Counted from the first letter of the stretch, positions 1 to 8,006 are shown. The stretch: DNA of 64,000 nt from Pseudoalteromonas aurantia 208 (GCF_014858725.1 NZ_AQGV01000012.1:310001-374000), one strand, 5' to 3'. Program-made: numbers and translations. Notes: generated by a model from the letters alone, not told the origin.

Positions 1-18
1 TACTAACGAGGAATCATC

Positions 19-693
19 ATGAAATTTCTATTTGTCGCGTCAATTTTTCTATGCACAGCTGGTTGCTCGATGTTTAATGCAAAAATGACGAGTAGCCAGG
101 CTGAAGATACAATCGCAAATGATTCTCGAACTGTGGCAGCTCCAATGGCGAGTGCGCACTTATTTCAATCCAAAAAGGCGGTGCCTAATACTGCTTCTCA
201 AATGACCTCAATTAGTCGGAAAAATATAAACCACTATGTCCGAGGTATGATGCAAGATATGGCTGAAAATTTGCAGTATGTTAATCAAAAGACCCCATTG
301 GCAGTATCGAGCTTTGTTTTTCTAGATGATGAATATGATGATTCATCATTATTAGGCAATCAACTATCGGAAAGCTTTATGCATGAGCTACATCATTTTG
401 GCGTTTCTGTGATTGATTTCAAAACGACAGACTATATGCGAGTGACACCTCAAGGAGATTTTGTATTCAGCCGTGATTATTTGGAATTAAATGAGGATCA
501 AAACTTTCAATATGTGTTGGCGGGTACTTTGGTAAATCATCAAGGGGGAGTGCTTGTTAATGCACGAATTATTGGATTAATGAGTAAAGCGGTAGTAGGC
601 TCTGCTCAAGGGTTTATTCCGCAAACGGTTGTGGATGCATTAGGCAGCAGTTATCGAACTGATGGGATTATGATGAAGAAAGCGGATCGGTGA
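19..693 (+). CDS. flgO: FlgO-family outer-membrane flagellar lipoprotein (copy 1)
   Basis: 224 aa. The N-terminus is a lipoprotein signal with lipobox TAGC and Cys16 as the lipidated residue. The C-terminal two thirds match the FlgO domain, with the run LGNQLSESF followed by VIDFKTTDY and GDFVFSRD. In Vibrio, FlgO and FlgP are needed for a stable outer-membrane flagellar ring and for motility. The RBS GAGGA lies 8 bases before the ATG. A second FlgO-domain gene follows 7 bp downstream in the same direction, so they form one operon. The promoter lies off the left edge. The family call is firm; which copy is the true flgO cannot be told. Confidence 0.88.
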   Translation: MKFLFVASIFLCTAGCSMFNAKMTSSQAEDTIANDSRTVAAPMASAHLFQSKKAVPNTASQMTSISRKNINHYVRGMMQDMAENLQYVNQKTPLAVSSFVFLDDEYDDSSLLGNQLSESFMHELHHFGVSVIDFKTTDYMRVTPQGDFVFSRDYLELNEDQNFQYVLAGTLVNHQGGVLVNARIIGLMSKAVVGSAQGFIPQTVVDALGSSYRTDGIMMKKADR

Positions 694-700
694 GGTAATT

Positions 701-1342
701 ATGTTATTAATAAGTATTAGAGGCTTGGCTATTAGCTGTATTCTGTTGGTGCTTTCTGGATGTACGATGACAGATTGGTATGCAACTAAACAGCCCGTTA
801 GCCATAAAGAACCGAGTACTATGAATGATAAAATGTACGATGAATTAGAGGCAGGAGAAGCTGAAGTACTGAACTCAACGAGCGTATATTATCCACAAAG
901 TCACCATGTGAAACTAGAAAGTTATGTAGAGCAAATGGCGTTAGACTTGGTCGATACGATGGTGTCAGAGCAAGCGATTAATATTGCAGTTGCGTCTTTT
1001 GTAAATTTAGATCGTTCTTTGCAGGTCAGTACTCAGTTAGGTAACCAGCTTTCAGAAACTTTTATTCATCAATTGCAAAAGTTTGGGTACGGTGTTGTTG
1101 ATTTTAAAACCACCAACCAAGTCGCTGTTACGGGGTATGGTGATTTTGTTTTTTCGCGTGATATAAAACAACTAACAGGAGATAGAATTGCAAGTCATGT
1201 ATTATCAGGCACCTTGCTGTACAGAGTGAATGGGGTAGAGGTGAATGCTCGTGTGATTGATATTGAGTCGAAGCGTGTTATTGCCAGCAGCACTAAGTTA
1301 GTACCAACTTACGTAATTCACGGCTCATCAATAGAGTCTTAA
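701..1342 (+). CDS. FlgO-family outer-membrane flagellar lipoprotein (copy 2)
   Basis: 213 aa, with a lipoprotein signal (lipobox LSGC, Cys21). It is colinear with the gene upstream, sharing QLGNQLSETF, VVDFKTTNQ and GDFVFSRD, so the pair are tandem paralogues that have diverged strongly. Predicted role is in the outer-membrane ring of the sheathed or polar flagellum; one copy may be FlgO and the other a helper. The start follows an AGGTAATT ribosome site. No T-tailed terminator follows; the next structure is a 10-bp inverted repeat at 1371-1393. Confidence 0.82.
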   Translation: MLLISIRGLAISCILLVLSGCTMTDWYATKQPVSHKEPSTMNDKMYDELEAGEAEVLNSTSVYYPQSHHVKLESYVEQMALDLVDTMVSEQAINIAVASFVNLDRSLQVSTQLGNQLSETFIHQLQKFGYGVVDFKTTNQVAVTGYGDFVFSRDIKQLTGDRIASHVLSGTLLYRVNGVEVNARVIDIESKRVIASSTKLVPTYVIHGSSIES

Positions 1343-1370
1343 ACCGCTTGAGGATATGAAGGTTATACTT

Positions 1371-1393
1371 TTTCTGTAAAAGGTTTACAGAAA
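1371..1393. repeat. Perfect 10-bp inverted repeat before the TonB receptor
   Basis: TTTCTGTAAA, a 3-base spacer, then TTTACAGAAA. The T-run sits to its left, so it could terminate leftward transcripts, or be an operator. It lies between flgO copy 2 and the Fur-box-like site. The function is not known. Confidence 0.5.
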
Positions 1394-1403
1394 TTGAAAT
1401 TTA

Positions 1404-1422
1404 AATGACAATTGTTTTCATT
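1404..1422 (+). promoter_or_regulatory. Fur-box-like operator
   Basis: The 19-mer AATGACAATTGTTTTCATT matches the palindromic Fur consensus AATGATAATNATTATCATT at about 15 of 18 specified positions. It overlaps the first possible start codon of the TonB-dependent receptor, which suggests iron-regulated expression. Inferred from sequence only. Confidence 0.55.
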
Positions 1423-3584
1423 TGAATTTGGATTTACTGTTGCTACACTTTATTTTAATTTTTATTTATGGTTTTTTTTTATGCCTATCTGCTGGTGCCT
1501 TAGCTAATACCGGAAAGGCTCAAGCTCCAAAATTACTGTCTGTTTCAAATAACCCTGAACGTATTGAAGTTGTTGGGGTGCGCAAGCGCCTTTATGAAAA
1601 AGGGCTATTAAAAGACAGCATAGTCAAAACAGAACTCATTTCAGAACAGCAAATTAAAGCAACTCAGGCCGCAAATTTAAGCGAGGCCATTTCCAACTCT
1701 ATAGGGATTAGAGTTTCTAATGAATGTTCAATGTGCGGTGCAAAGCGGGTGATGATAAATGGTCTTAAAGGTGAACATACGAATGTTTTAGTTGATGGTA
1801 TTCCACTTCACACAATGTTGTCTGGGTTTTATGGGCTAGATGCAGTTGCAATGTCAGGTATTGGAAAAATCGAAGTTGCAAGGGGGGCTGGTGCTTCTCT
1901 CATTGCACCAGAGGCGATTGGTGGAACTATAAACTTAGTCACTCAAACACCGACTGAAAGTGGCGGTGAGCTTGATGCTTCTTTTGGGAATTTCGGGTAT
2001 CGAAAGTTTGCCTTCATGGGGTCTGTGGTGCCAAAAGGGCATGATATCAGTACCAGTATGATTGTTCAATTAGATGAACGTAAGCAGTATGATGGAGATA
2101 ATAATGGCGTGAGCGAAAGTCCGCAGTTAGAAAATGAATCATTTACGACATTACTATCATATGACTTTGATCGGGATACTGATATTCGAATTCGCTTTAA
2201 TCATACTAAGTCAGAGGTATTTGGAGGTCCTATTTTAGGAGGTGATACAGGTACTGTAAAAGATGTGCTAGCGAGTGTATCATTAGGTGAAGCTCCTGCA
2301 TTATTTGCTCAAGGACATGTAAATGACCGCTACATAGGGCATCCGTGGGAGACGGCTGAGTGGGTAAAAACACAAAGAAATGAAATACTAGGGTCAGTAT
2401 TAAGAGAATTTGGATCGTCTTTTAATGGGACATTGAGTGTAGCCCGTGTTAATCATAAACAAGTATCATTTTATGAGGGGGTTGATTATGATGCGAAAGA
2501 TAACATGGATTATGTCGATCTAAGACTAAATTGGGATTTTAATTCAGACCACTTAATGACATTTGGCGTAGATTATCGGAATGAGCAAATGCGCTCTCAC
2601 TCTCGTGCACTTGCAACACTGAATAACTATGTATCGGATAGTTTTGATTATTTGGTGCAAGGTATCTATTTACAAGATTCATGGACGGTAAATACGTGGT
2701 TAGAAGTATCGACAGCCATGCGATTAGATCATGTCAAAGCTGATTTTGTTGACCCGATGAAAATGGGGATCGAGATAGATAAAACATTACTCTCTCCAAG
2801 AGTCGATAGTAGGGTTTTTCATTCGGAGGAGTTGACGTCACGCTTATCTATTGGACAAGGTTACCGTGCGCCTTTGTCATTTTTTGAAAGTGATCATGGA
2901 ATTCTAGATGCGCAAAAAGGTTACCTAATTGATGTGTCTCAACTTGAACGGTCCAAAAGTATCAGTTATTCGCTTAATTTTGAGAACGAAACATGGATAA
3001 ACACGGCATCTATTGCATATACACAAGTAGAAGGGTTAGCTAGTTTAGAGAGTAATGATGCCGGTACACCGGTTTTGAGCCAATTAACTCAAACGGCTAG
3101 TGTGTTAGCGATAGACTTTGCGCTTTCGTATCAACTAAATAAAATGTTCAATATTGCTCTATCAGCAGAAGCATATAAATACAATGATCCCTTTAGGGCA
3201 TCTTTTGCAATTGCCCCCATAGAAAAACGGGGAACCGTTTCTTTTAATTGGCAGTATATCCATCATACCTTAGACCTGACGTTAGTTTATGTAACCAGTC
3301 GCAACCTTAAAGATTATAATTACTTTGGATATAACGATGCTAAAAATAAAAAGCTAAAACCAACGGATGTACCAGCATTTTCGACCGTTGATTTCAAATA
3401 TCAATTTAATTGGACGCGTGATCTTACCTTATATATTGGTGCCAATAATGTACTGAATTATAGCCAAGCCCGTACAGGGAGTTCCCCGTTATTATTTGAT
3501 GGCGAAGGTGGATATGACGTGACATATATTTACGCTCCTATGCGAGGAAGAATGGTATATGCTGGATTTGATTGGGATTTCTAA
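1422..3584 (+). CDS. TonB-dependent outer-membrane receptor
   Basis: 720 aa, typical receptor length. Order: hydrophobic signal segment (about 5-28), a TonB-box-like EVVGVRK near 49-55, a plug domain (about 65-175, with VLVDGIP and GGTINLVTQTP), then a 22-strand-type barrel ending in an aromatic residue (WDF). Such proteins import metal complexes or other ligands using TonB energy. The plug has an unusual C-x-x-C pair (Cys102, Cys105). No ATG is available in frame near the signal peptide, so translation must begin at a TTG (1422, 1428 or 1440); no clear ribosome site is seen and the exact start is unsure. The 3' end overlaps a thioredoxin-like gene by 26 bp. The substrate is unknown; the adjacent Fur-box-like site hints at iron. 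Confidence 0.85.
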   Translation: MNLDLLLLHFILIFIYGFFLCLSAGALANTGKAQAPKLLSVSNNPERIEVVGVRKRLYEKGLLKDSIVKTELISEQQIKATQAANLSEAISNSIGIRVSNECSMCGAKRVMINGLKGEHTNVLVDGIPLHTMLSGFYGLDAVAMSGIGKIEVARGAGASLIAPEAIGGTINLVTQTPTESGGELDASFGNFGYRKFAFMGSVVPKGHDISTSMIVQLDERKQYDGDNNGVSESPQLENESFTTLLSYDFDRDTDIRIRFNHTKSEVFGGPILGGDTGTVKDVLASVSLGEAPALFAQGHVNDRYIGHPWETAEWVKTQRNEILGSVLREFGSSFNGTLSVARVNHKQVSFYEGVDYDAKDNMDYVDLRLNWDFNSDHLMTFGVDYRNEQMRSHSRALATLNNYVSDSFDYLVQGIYLQDSWTVNTWLEVSTAMRLDHVKADFVDPMKMGIEIDKTLLSPRVDSRVFHSEELTSRLSIGQGYRAPLSFFESDHGILDAQKGYLIDVSQLERSKSISYSLNFENETWINTASIAYTQVEGLASLESNDAGTPVLSQLTQTASVLAIDFALSYQLNKMFNIALSAEAYKYNDPFRASFAIAPIEKRGTVSFNWQYIHHTLDLTLVYVTSRNLKDYNYFGYNDAKNKKLKPTDVPAFSTVDFKYQFNWTRDLTLYIGANNVLNYSQARTGSSPLLFDGEGGYDVTYIYAPMRGRMVYAGFDWDF

Positions 3585-4047
3585 ATTAGTCAGAAGCGTT
3601 CTATGTGTTTTGATATTGATGATAAGCGGGGCTGGATATGGGTATGTTGAGCAGCTTACTAGGCGGTTGGATGATGGAAGTGATAGCTCTTTGTACAGCT
3701 TGCATGGACCAATATTAACTCTGAGTTTTTTCACACCAGAATGTACTTGGTGTAAAAAACAGCATCGTGTGTTAACCGAACTTGTAGTGATTTGTCGAGA
3801 GCTTAACCCTGTTATGGTAGGAATTAATGGGAATAAGGTAGACTACAAACAAACTTTGCGACGTATGTCTAACACACTTCCTGCGATCGTAGCCCCTCAG
3901 GGGCTGGTTGCTGCATTGCCTAATTTATCTGTTCCCCGCGTTATTGTGATTGACTCAAAATGGCAGGTTGTTACCCACTTAGTTGGCTTTTCAGACGCGG
4001 AGATGCTGCTGGATATTTTACAGCAGAATAACATGTGTTCTTCATAA
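3559..4047 (+). CDS. Exported thioredoxin-like protein
   Basis: 162 aa with an N-terminal hydrophobic segment (about 8-28) that should act as signal or anchor. A thioredoxin-type active site C-T-W-C lies at 62-65 after the strand LTLSFFTPE, and a cis-proline-type SVPRVIVID near residue 124. It overlaps the 3' end of the TonB receptor gene, so translation is probably coupled. A periplasmic redox partner for the receptor (whose plug has its own C-x-x-C) or for its cargo is an attractive inference. It could equally be a TlpA/DsbE-like protein of general function. Confidence 0.68.
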   Translation: MLDLIGISKLVRSVLCVLILMISGAGYGYVEQLTRRLDDGSDSSLYSLHGPILTLSFFTPECTWCKKQHRVLTELVVICRELNPVMVGINGNKVDYKQTLRRMSNTLPAIVAPQGLVAALPNLSVPRVIVIDSKWQVVTHLVGFSDAEMLLDILQQNNMCSS

Positions 4048-4413
4048 AAACTGGAATGAAATCAAGGGATATACTAGGAGCTGTTGATCTTTTAGGTTCA
4101 TTTTTGTAGCAGTTTGATTGGGCGTTATACAAATCAGAAGCTGCGTAGCATGGTTATTTCATGTGGGTCAGCCGATAACATAGTAGAAAAGCCAATCAAG
4201 CGCTGCCTACCGGTTCTTTTGAGCGCCCCTTTCTCTTTGTTGTTTAATATTCGCTTAGATTACTAGGCCACATATTAAGCGCCGCGATAAAAGCACGCTC
4301 AAAGAGAACAAAAATAGAACAGCAAAGATCAACAGCCCATAATGTTCTATCAAAATTTTACGGTAAGCTATTCAATTTTAATTGGAAATTGTTATACTTA
4401 AGATGTTTTAGGA
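4048..4413. other. 366-bp non-coding gap with MITE-like element and tRNA promoter
   Basis: No credible gene on either strand. Most of it (4080-4336) is bounded by inverted repeats, annotated separately. The right end has a -10-like TATACT at 4393-4398, suitably placed for the tRNA that follows. Confidence 0.7.
4080..4336. mobile_element. Putative MITE-like non-autonomous element
   Basis: A perfect 13-bp terminal inverted repeat, GCTGTTGATCTTT at 4080-4092 and its reverse complement at 4324-4336, bounds about 257 bp of non-coding DNA. The homology continues inward imperfectly: GTTCATTTTTGT near 4096 mirrors ACAAAAATAGAAC near 4308-4320. Internal pieces (TTTGATTGG / CCAATCAA; CTCTTTG / CAAAGAG) add foldback. 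It has no transposase gene, and no target duplication is obvious. This looks like a small insertion-sequence derivative. Confidence 0.55.
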
Positions 4414-4488
4414 GTCCCCGTAGTTTAATGGATAAAACAAGAACCTCCTAAGTTTTAGATGCAAGTTCGATTCTTGCCGGGGACGCCA
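4414..4488 (+). tRNA. tRNA-Arg (anticodon CCU)
   Basis: 75 nt with CCA encoded. Acceptor stem GTCCCCG (4414-4420) pairs with CGGGGAC (4478-4484); D stem GTTT/AAAC; anticodon stem AGAAC/GTTTT with loop CTCCTAA giving anticodon CCU at 4447-4449 (reads AGG); T stem GCAAG/CTTGC with loop TTCGATT. The 3' end is 5 bases from the stop codon of the convergent peroxiredoxin-glutaredoxin gene. Confidence 0.95.
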
Positions 4489-4493
4489 GTATG

Positions 4494-5225
4494 TTATTTC
4501 TTTAAATATAATTCTAAATCATCAGACCCACCAATGTGTTCGCCAGCAATGAACACTTGAGGAACGGTATCTCTGCCACTCATTGCTTTGAGACTGGTAG
4601 AGGTTATACCTTGGCCAAGAGTGATCTCTTCAAAATTGAAATCATGTTCTTTGAGCAAACGTTTCGCTTTTTCGCAAAAAGGACAGCCAGGCTTAGTAAA
4701 TAGACTAATAGCTTGGGGCTTAATCTGACTCGGATTTATGTAATCCAACATAGTGTCAGCATCAGAGACCTCGAATGGGTCGCCAGGTACATCTGGTTCA
4801 ATAAACATTTTTTCAATTACACCATCTTTGACAAGCATGGAATAGCGCCAGCTTCGCTTACCAAAGCCTAAGTCATTCTTGTCAACAAGCATACCCATTC
4901 CATCCGTAAACTCACCGTTTCCATCGGGAAGTAAGCGAATTTTATCCGCTTCTTGGTGTTGTGCCCATGCATTCATAACAAATGTATCATTTACAGATAG
5001 ACATACTATTTCATCAACGCCATTTTTAGCGAAGGTACTGGCAAGTTCATTGTAACGTGGCAAATGTGTAGATGAGCACGTAGGAGTGAAAGCTCCTGGA
5101 AGCGAAAAAACGACCACGGTTTTATTTTTAAAAATTTCTTCGCTCGTGATCTTTTGCCATTGTTCATTGTTACGAGTTGAAAAAGTGACCTGTGGTATTT
5201 TTTTGCCTTCGATATTCTCTAACAT
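4494..5225 (-). CDS. Hybrid peroxiredoxin-glutaredoxin (hyPrx5 type)
   Basis: 243 aa. Residues 1-165 are a Prx5/AhpE-type peroxiredoxin with the peroxidatic Cys50 in GAFTPTCSSTHLPRY. Residues 172-243 are a glutaredoxin with C-P-F-C at 181-184 and a TVP cis-proline motif near 219. The fusion reduces hydrogen and alkyl peroxides in the cytoplasm using glutathione, as characterised for the Haemophilus influenzae and Neisseria hybrids. It stands alone and reads leftward towards the tRNA with almost no spacer, so a long transcript would run antisense through the tRNA. No OxyR site was identified in the 118-bp upstream gap. Confidence 0.93.
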   Translation of the reverse strand: MLENIEGKKIPQVTFSTRNNEQWQKITSEEIFKNKTVVVFSLPGAFTPTCSSTHLPRYNELASTFAKNGVDEIVCLSVNDTFVMNAWAQHQEADKIRLLPDGNGEFTDGMGMLVDKNDLGFGKRSWRYSMLVKDGVIEKMFIEPDVPGDPFEVSDADTMLDYINPSQIKPQAISLFTKPGCPFCEKAKRLLKEHDFNFEEITLGQGITSTSLKAMSGRDTVPQVFIAGEHIGGSDDLELYLKK

Positions 5226-5343
5226 AGTACGCTCCTTAAATTTGATGCTGTCAGTATGGCAACACCTTACTTCTCAGTAAAATAGATTGAATGGATTAAT
5301 GCAATCTGTTTTTTTGATAAGCATTTAACACTCAGAGTTTAGA

Positions 5344-6534
5344 CTAGTTGAGGGAAAAGGTGTCATCTTCTTTGATAATCACTTTGACAATGTCGTTCAG
5401 CTGAATATTACTTAGTGGTCTCATATTTACGTTAGTCGTAATTGCTGTTTGATCGTTAACCTGAAGCACCTTCAATTGATCTATTGTTTGTCTGTGGTTA
5501 TTGAGTATCATCCCTTGTTGGGTTGTGAAATTGTTTTTTTGCATAATAGCAAGAGTTTGCCCTGGCTTAATGCCATGAACTCGACCTAAATTGATAGCTA
5601 AACGTTCACCATCAATATGTAGTATTTTCCCTTTAGTCGGCATACAGCCAATCGCGCTATTCAAGTCTTGGGAAACCTTATTAAAAATGCTTTGTATTTG
5701 GTCACCGTAATTTGATTGCCAGAATTCATCACTATATACATCGATAAGAGTTGTTTTTTCGAATGGCCAGATCCCTTGAACAGCGTAGTGTTTTTGCCAT
5801 AGTCTGTCTCGGGTCATCGCGTCATAAAGCGCAAAATCTACCTTAAAGCTACGTACATATTGGTCATCTTCCCAAAACGCATAGTCATTGTTTAGCTTTT
5901 TACCTTGTGCAATATCGGTGATTTGACTAAATAATACATATTGGCTGTTGCTATTGTTACTTAAGGTTTCGATAAGTGCAGGGTCGTAGTCAAACCTTTG
6001 AGAGAAAAAAGGGCGAACATTTATAGCGCTGTTGATATATGGCACAGCTTTAATTGCTGTAGCACGTTCCATCATTGTGTTGTACAGCCTTTGGGAGCTT
6101 GCTTTTGCGATGTCAAATATTTGACCAAGACGAGCTTGATGTGGTTGTATAAGTTGGCTCTGGGTGACGGTAACTTGCTTATTAAATTGTTGATGGGTGC
6201 AATGCTCTTGGGTTGCATATATATCTAAATGTAAAGTCACCATGTAATCGTTATTATTTTGTTCTTCACTGATCAAAGTGGCTTGTTGTATTTCTGCATG
6301 TGCTTTGACTTTCAATTGATCTTGGCTTAGCAAGCCATCAGCAACTGTTTGTACGCTGGATACTGTTGCGCCGGAAAAAATTAATGCTTGTGTAATCGCA
6401 TCTTGAACTGCGCTTTTTCGAGCATCGGCAACGTTGCTATCTAATATATTTGCATAGCCTGTTACTTCGTACCACTCAGCTTTTGCCGCTATACTATACA
6501 ATAATATACTCAAAAAAATGGTTAACTGATTCAT
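5344..6534 (-). CDS. flgT: Flagellar assembly protein FlgT (H-ring)
   Basis: 396 aa with an Sec signal peptide ending around AKA-EWYEV (residue 19-20). The mature N-terminus (EVTGYANI, then a helix beginning ARKSAVQDAITQAL) and three-domain length match FlgT, the periplasmic protein that builds the H-ring around the polar basal body in Vibrio and stabilises MotX/MotY and the stator. It is transcribed away from flgP from its own sigma-54 promoter at 6570-6586. Good length and order for the family. Confidence 0.9.
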   Translation of the reverse strand: MNQLTIFLSILLYSIAAKAEWYEVTGYANILDSNVADARKSAVQDAITQALIFSGATVSSVQTVADGLLSQDQLKVKAHAEIQQATLISEEQNNNDYMVTLHLDIYATQEHCTHQQFNKQVTVTQSQLIQPHQARLGQIFDIAKASSQRLYNTMMERATAIKAVPYINSAINVRPFFSQRFDYDPALIETLSNNSNSQYVLFSQITDIAQGKKLNNDYAFWEDDQYVRSFKVDFALYDAMTRDRLWQKHYAVQGIWPFEKTTLIDVYSDEFWQSNYGDQIQSIFNKVSQDLNSAIGCMPTKGKILHIDGERLAINLGRVHGIKPGQTLAIMQKNNFTTQQGMILNNHRQTIDQLKVLQVNDQTAITTNVNMRPLSNIQLNDIVKVIIKEDDTFSLN

Positions 6535-6569
6535 GATTGATCTCCACTAGAACGCTTATAAATTAATAC

Positions 6570-6586
6570 AGCAATAGATATGCCAT
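6570..6586 (-). promoter_or_regulatory. Sigma-54 promoter of flgT
   Basis: On the minus strand it reads TGGCATATCTATTGCT, with GG at 6584-6583 and GC at 6572-6571 separated by exactly 10 bases. This is an excellent -24/-12 element, about 35 bp before the flgT start. Confidence 0.8.
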
Positions 6587-6592
6587 ATTTAT

Positions 6593-6609
6593 TGGCAAGA
6601 AATGTGCAT
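6593..6609 (+). promoter_or_regulatory. Sigma-54 promoter of flgP
   Basis: TGGCAAGAAATGTGCAT with GG (6594-6595) and GC (6606-6607) 10 bases apart. It is back to back with the flgT promoter; the two -24 GG pairs are separated by only 9 bp. Distance to the flgP ATG is about 37 bp. Confidence 0.75.
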
Positions 6610-6645
6610 TAAGAATTAGTAACTAAGTTCTAGAGGCAATTAATA

Positions 6646-7128
6646 ATGAAAATACCTTCTTATTCGATAGTGAACTCAAAATCGATTATTTTGATAGTGA
6701 TACTATTTTGGTTAGCAGGGTGTAGTTCGATGTTCGATAAGCATATTGAATATAGTTATGTCGAGCCAGATAGTTATCCAGTCATTAAAGCAATCGGTTA
6801 TGCGCCACTCAGCGCACAGCCAGGTATGAATGATGCACAAAAAATGCTGATGGCGCTTAAGGTGTCCAAATTGGAAGCTTACCGAGAGCTTACAGAGCAG
6901 GTATATGGACAGAATTTGTCTTCAGAAATGACAGTTAAAGGAGCAATTGCACAAAACGATGGACTAAAGAGCCAAGTCAAAGGTGTGATTAGAGGAGCCC
7001 GGGTGGTCAAGTCTTACGCCGTTGGGGATACCTATGCAACGGAACTTGAGCTAGACATGAAGCGTGTGCATGATTTATATATTACACAAGTTAAACCAAG
7101 GAAAGTGAAAAGAGTTACTTACTACTAA
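6646..7128 (+). CDS. flgP: Flagellar outer-membrane lipoprotein FlgP
   Basis: 160 aa. Lipoprotein signal with lipobox LAGC (Cys26) and an LPP20-type domain (AIGYAPLSAQPG, KLEAYRELTEQVYGQ, VVKSYAVGDTYATELELDM). FlgP forms an outer-membrane disk or ring around the polar flagellum (shown in Vibrio and Campylobacter). Monocistronic here: a sigma-54 promoter precedes it and it converges on flgN, with a weak A-T-rich hairpin at about 7170-7196. Confidence 0.9.
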   Translation: MKIPSYSIVNSKSIILIVILFWLAGCSSMFDKHIEYSYVEPDSYPVIKAIGYAPLSAQPGMNDAQKMLMALKVSKLEAYRELTEQVYGQNLSSEMTVKGAIAQNDGLKSQVKGVIRGARVVKSYAVGDTYATELELDMKRVHDLYITQVKPRKVKRVTYY

Positions 7129-7187
7129 TAAAGTGTTAATGGTATTGAACTTGACTCGAAAAATAGACAAAGGCGTAATTAAATTAA

Positions 7188-7616
7188 CTATGCCTTAATA
7201 TCTTTCACTAATTCACTATTTCCAGCAATAACACTGCCATCTTGGCCATAGGTGATTGAGCCTGGAGTACCAATCAAAATTTCTTTTAGTTGTCGTACAC
7301 TTAGTTGCGCATGATGCGCAGCTTTTGCATTCACATCATTCTTATTTTTACACTCTATCAATAGTGTTTGAATTTTTCCGGTTAACTCTGTTATTGGATC
7401 TTCTAGGTAAATCTCTGAAGGAAAGGTAGATAGCTCTTTATCAAGTTTCTGGATTGCAGTGAGGAGTGTTAGTTTTTCACGTGCAGCATCTTTGAGGCCA
7501 TCACCCGTTTTGGATGCCAAAATATCAAGCTCTGAGTCTAACAACTGGGTCAAAGTGGTTAGGTTTGAGATTTGAACTTCGAGTTTATGCGTACATAGTT
7601 TAAGGTGATCAGCCAT
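7188..7616 (-). CDS. flgN: Flagellar export chaperone FlgN
   Basis: 142 aa from the ATG at 7616, which overlaps the flgM stop by 8 bases (ATGGCTGA). A TTG five codons upstream could also serve, but the overlapped ATG is more likely. The protein is all-helical and small, as expected for the chaperone of FlgK and FlgL. It ends in a short segment that names no other domain. The operon order flgM-flgN supports the call more than any motif does. Confidence 0.8.
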   Translation of the reverse strand: MADHLKLCTHKLEVQISNLTTLTQLLDSELDILASKTGDGLKDAAREKLTLLTAIQKLDKELSTFPSEIYLEDPITELTGKIQTLLIECKNKNDVNAKAAHHAQLSVRQLKEILIGTPGSITYGQDGSVIAGNSELVKDIKA

Positions 7617-7932
7617 ACATATCGAACTCAAATGCCGCTATATTTTTTGCCAGCTTTTGTGCATCAATTTGATATTTGCCCTCACTGATGGCTTTCTTAA
7701 GTTCTTCCACTTTCTTACTATCGAATGCAGGAGCGTCTTGCGCTTTATCTTGCATGCTTTTCAACTGTTGTGCCTGTGGTGTTAAACTTACAGAATCAGT
7801 TGCTGCTTTTTGCGGCGTTTTAATATTCGATGCGGCATTTTGAGCCTCATTTTTTTGCAATTCAGCTTTTTGTTGCTTAACATTATTGAGCACACTATTT
7901 GGCTGTGCCTGACCTTTAATATTATTAACCAT
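7609..7932 (-). CDS. flgM: Anti-sigma-28 factor FlgM
   Basis: 107 aa. The N-terminal half is low complexity and charged (disordered, exported form). The C-terminal half carries DSVSLTPQAQQL and KVEELKKAISEGKYQID, the typical FlgM region that binds FliA. Secretion of FlgM through the finished hook frees sigma-28 for late genes. A sigma-28 promoter lies immediately upstream (7971-7997), giving autoregulation. It is translated in overlap with flgN. Confidence 0.92.
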   Translation of the reverse strand: MVNNIKGQAQPNSVLNNVKQQKAELQKNEAQNAASNIKTPQKAATDSVSLTPQAQQLKSMQDKAQDAPAFDSKKVEELKKAISEGKYQIDAQKLAKNIAAFEFDMYG

Positions 7933-7970
7933 AATTTATTGACCCAAGGTTACTAAACACCATGTTTAGG

Positions 7971-7997
7971 TTATCGACTAATATACCTTTAACTTTA
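7971..7997 (-). promoter_or_regulatory. Sigma-28 (FliA) promoter of flgM-flgN
   Basis: Minus strand reads TAAAGTTA, 11 bases, GTCGATAA, against the consensus TAAAGTTT-N11-GCCGATAA. It lies about 40 bp before the flgM ATG. Confidence 0.82.
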
Positions 7998-8006
7998 GCA
8001 AATTTT

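Noticed and set aside
4080..4336. CRISPR array or integron site as an explanation of the repeats
   Set aside because: The repeats are inverted and single-pair, with no regular spacer units and no integrase or cas gene in the window.
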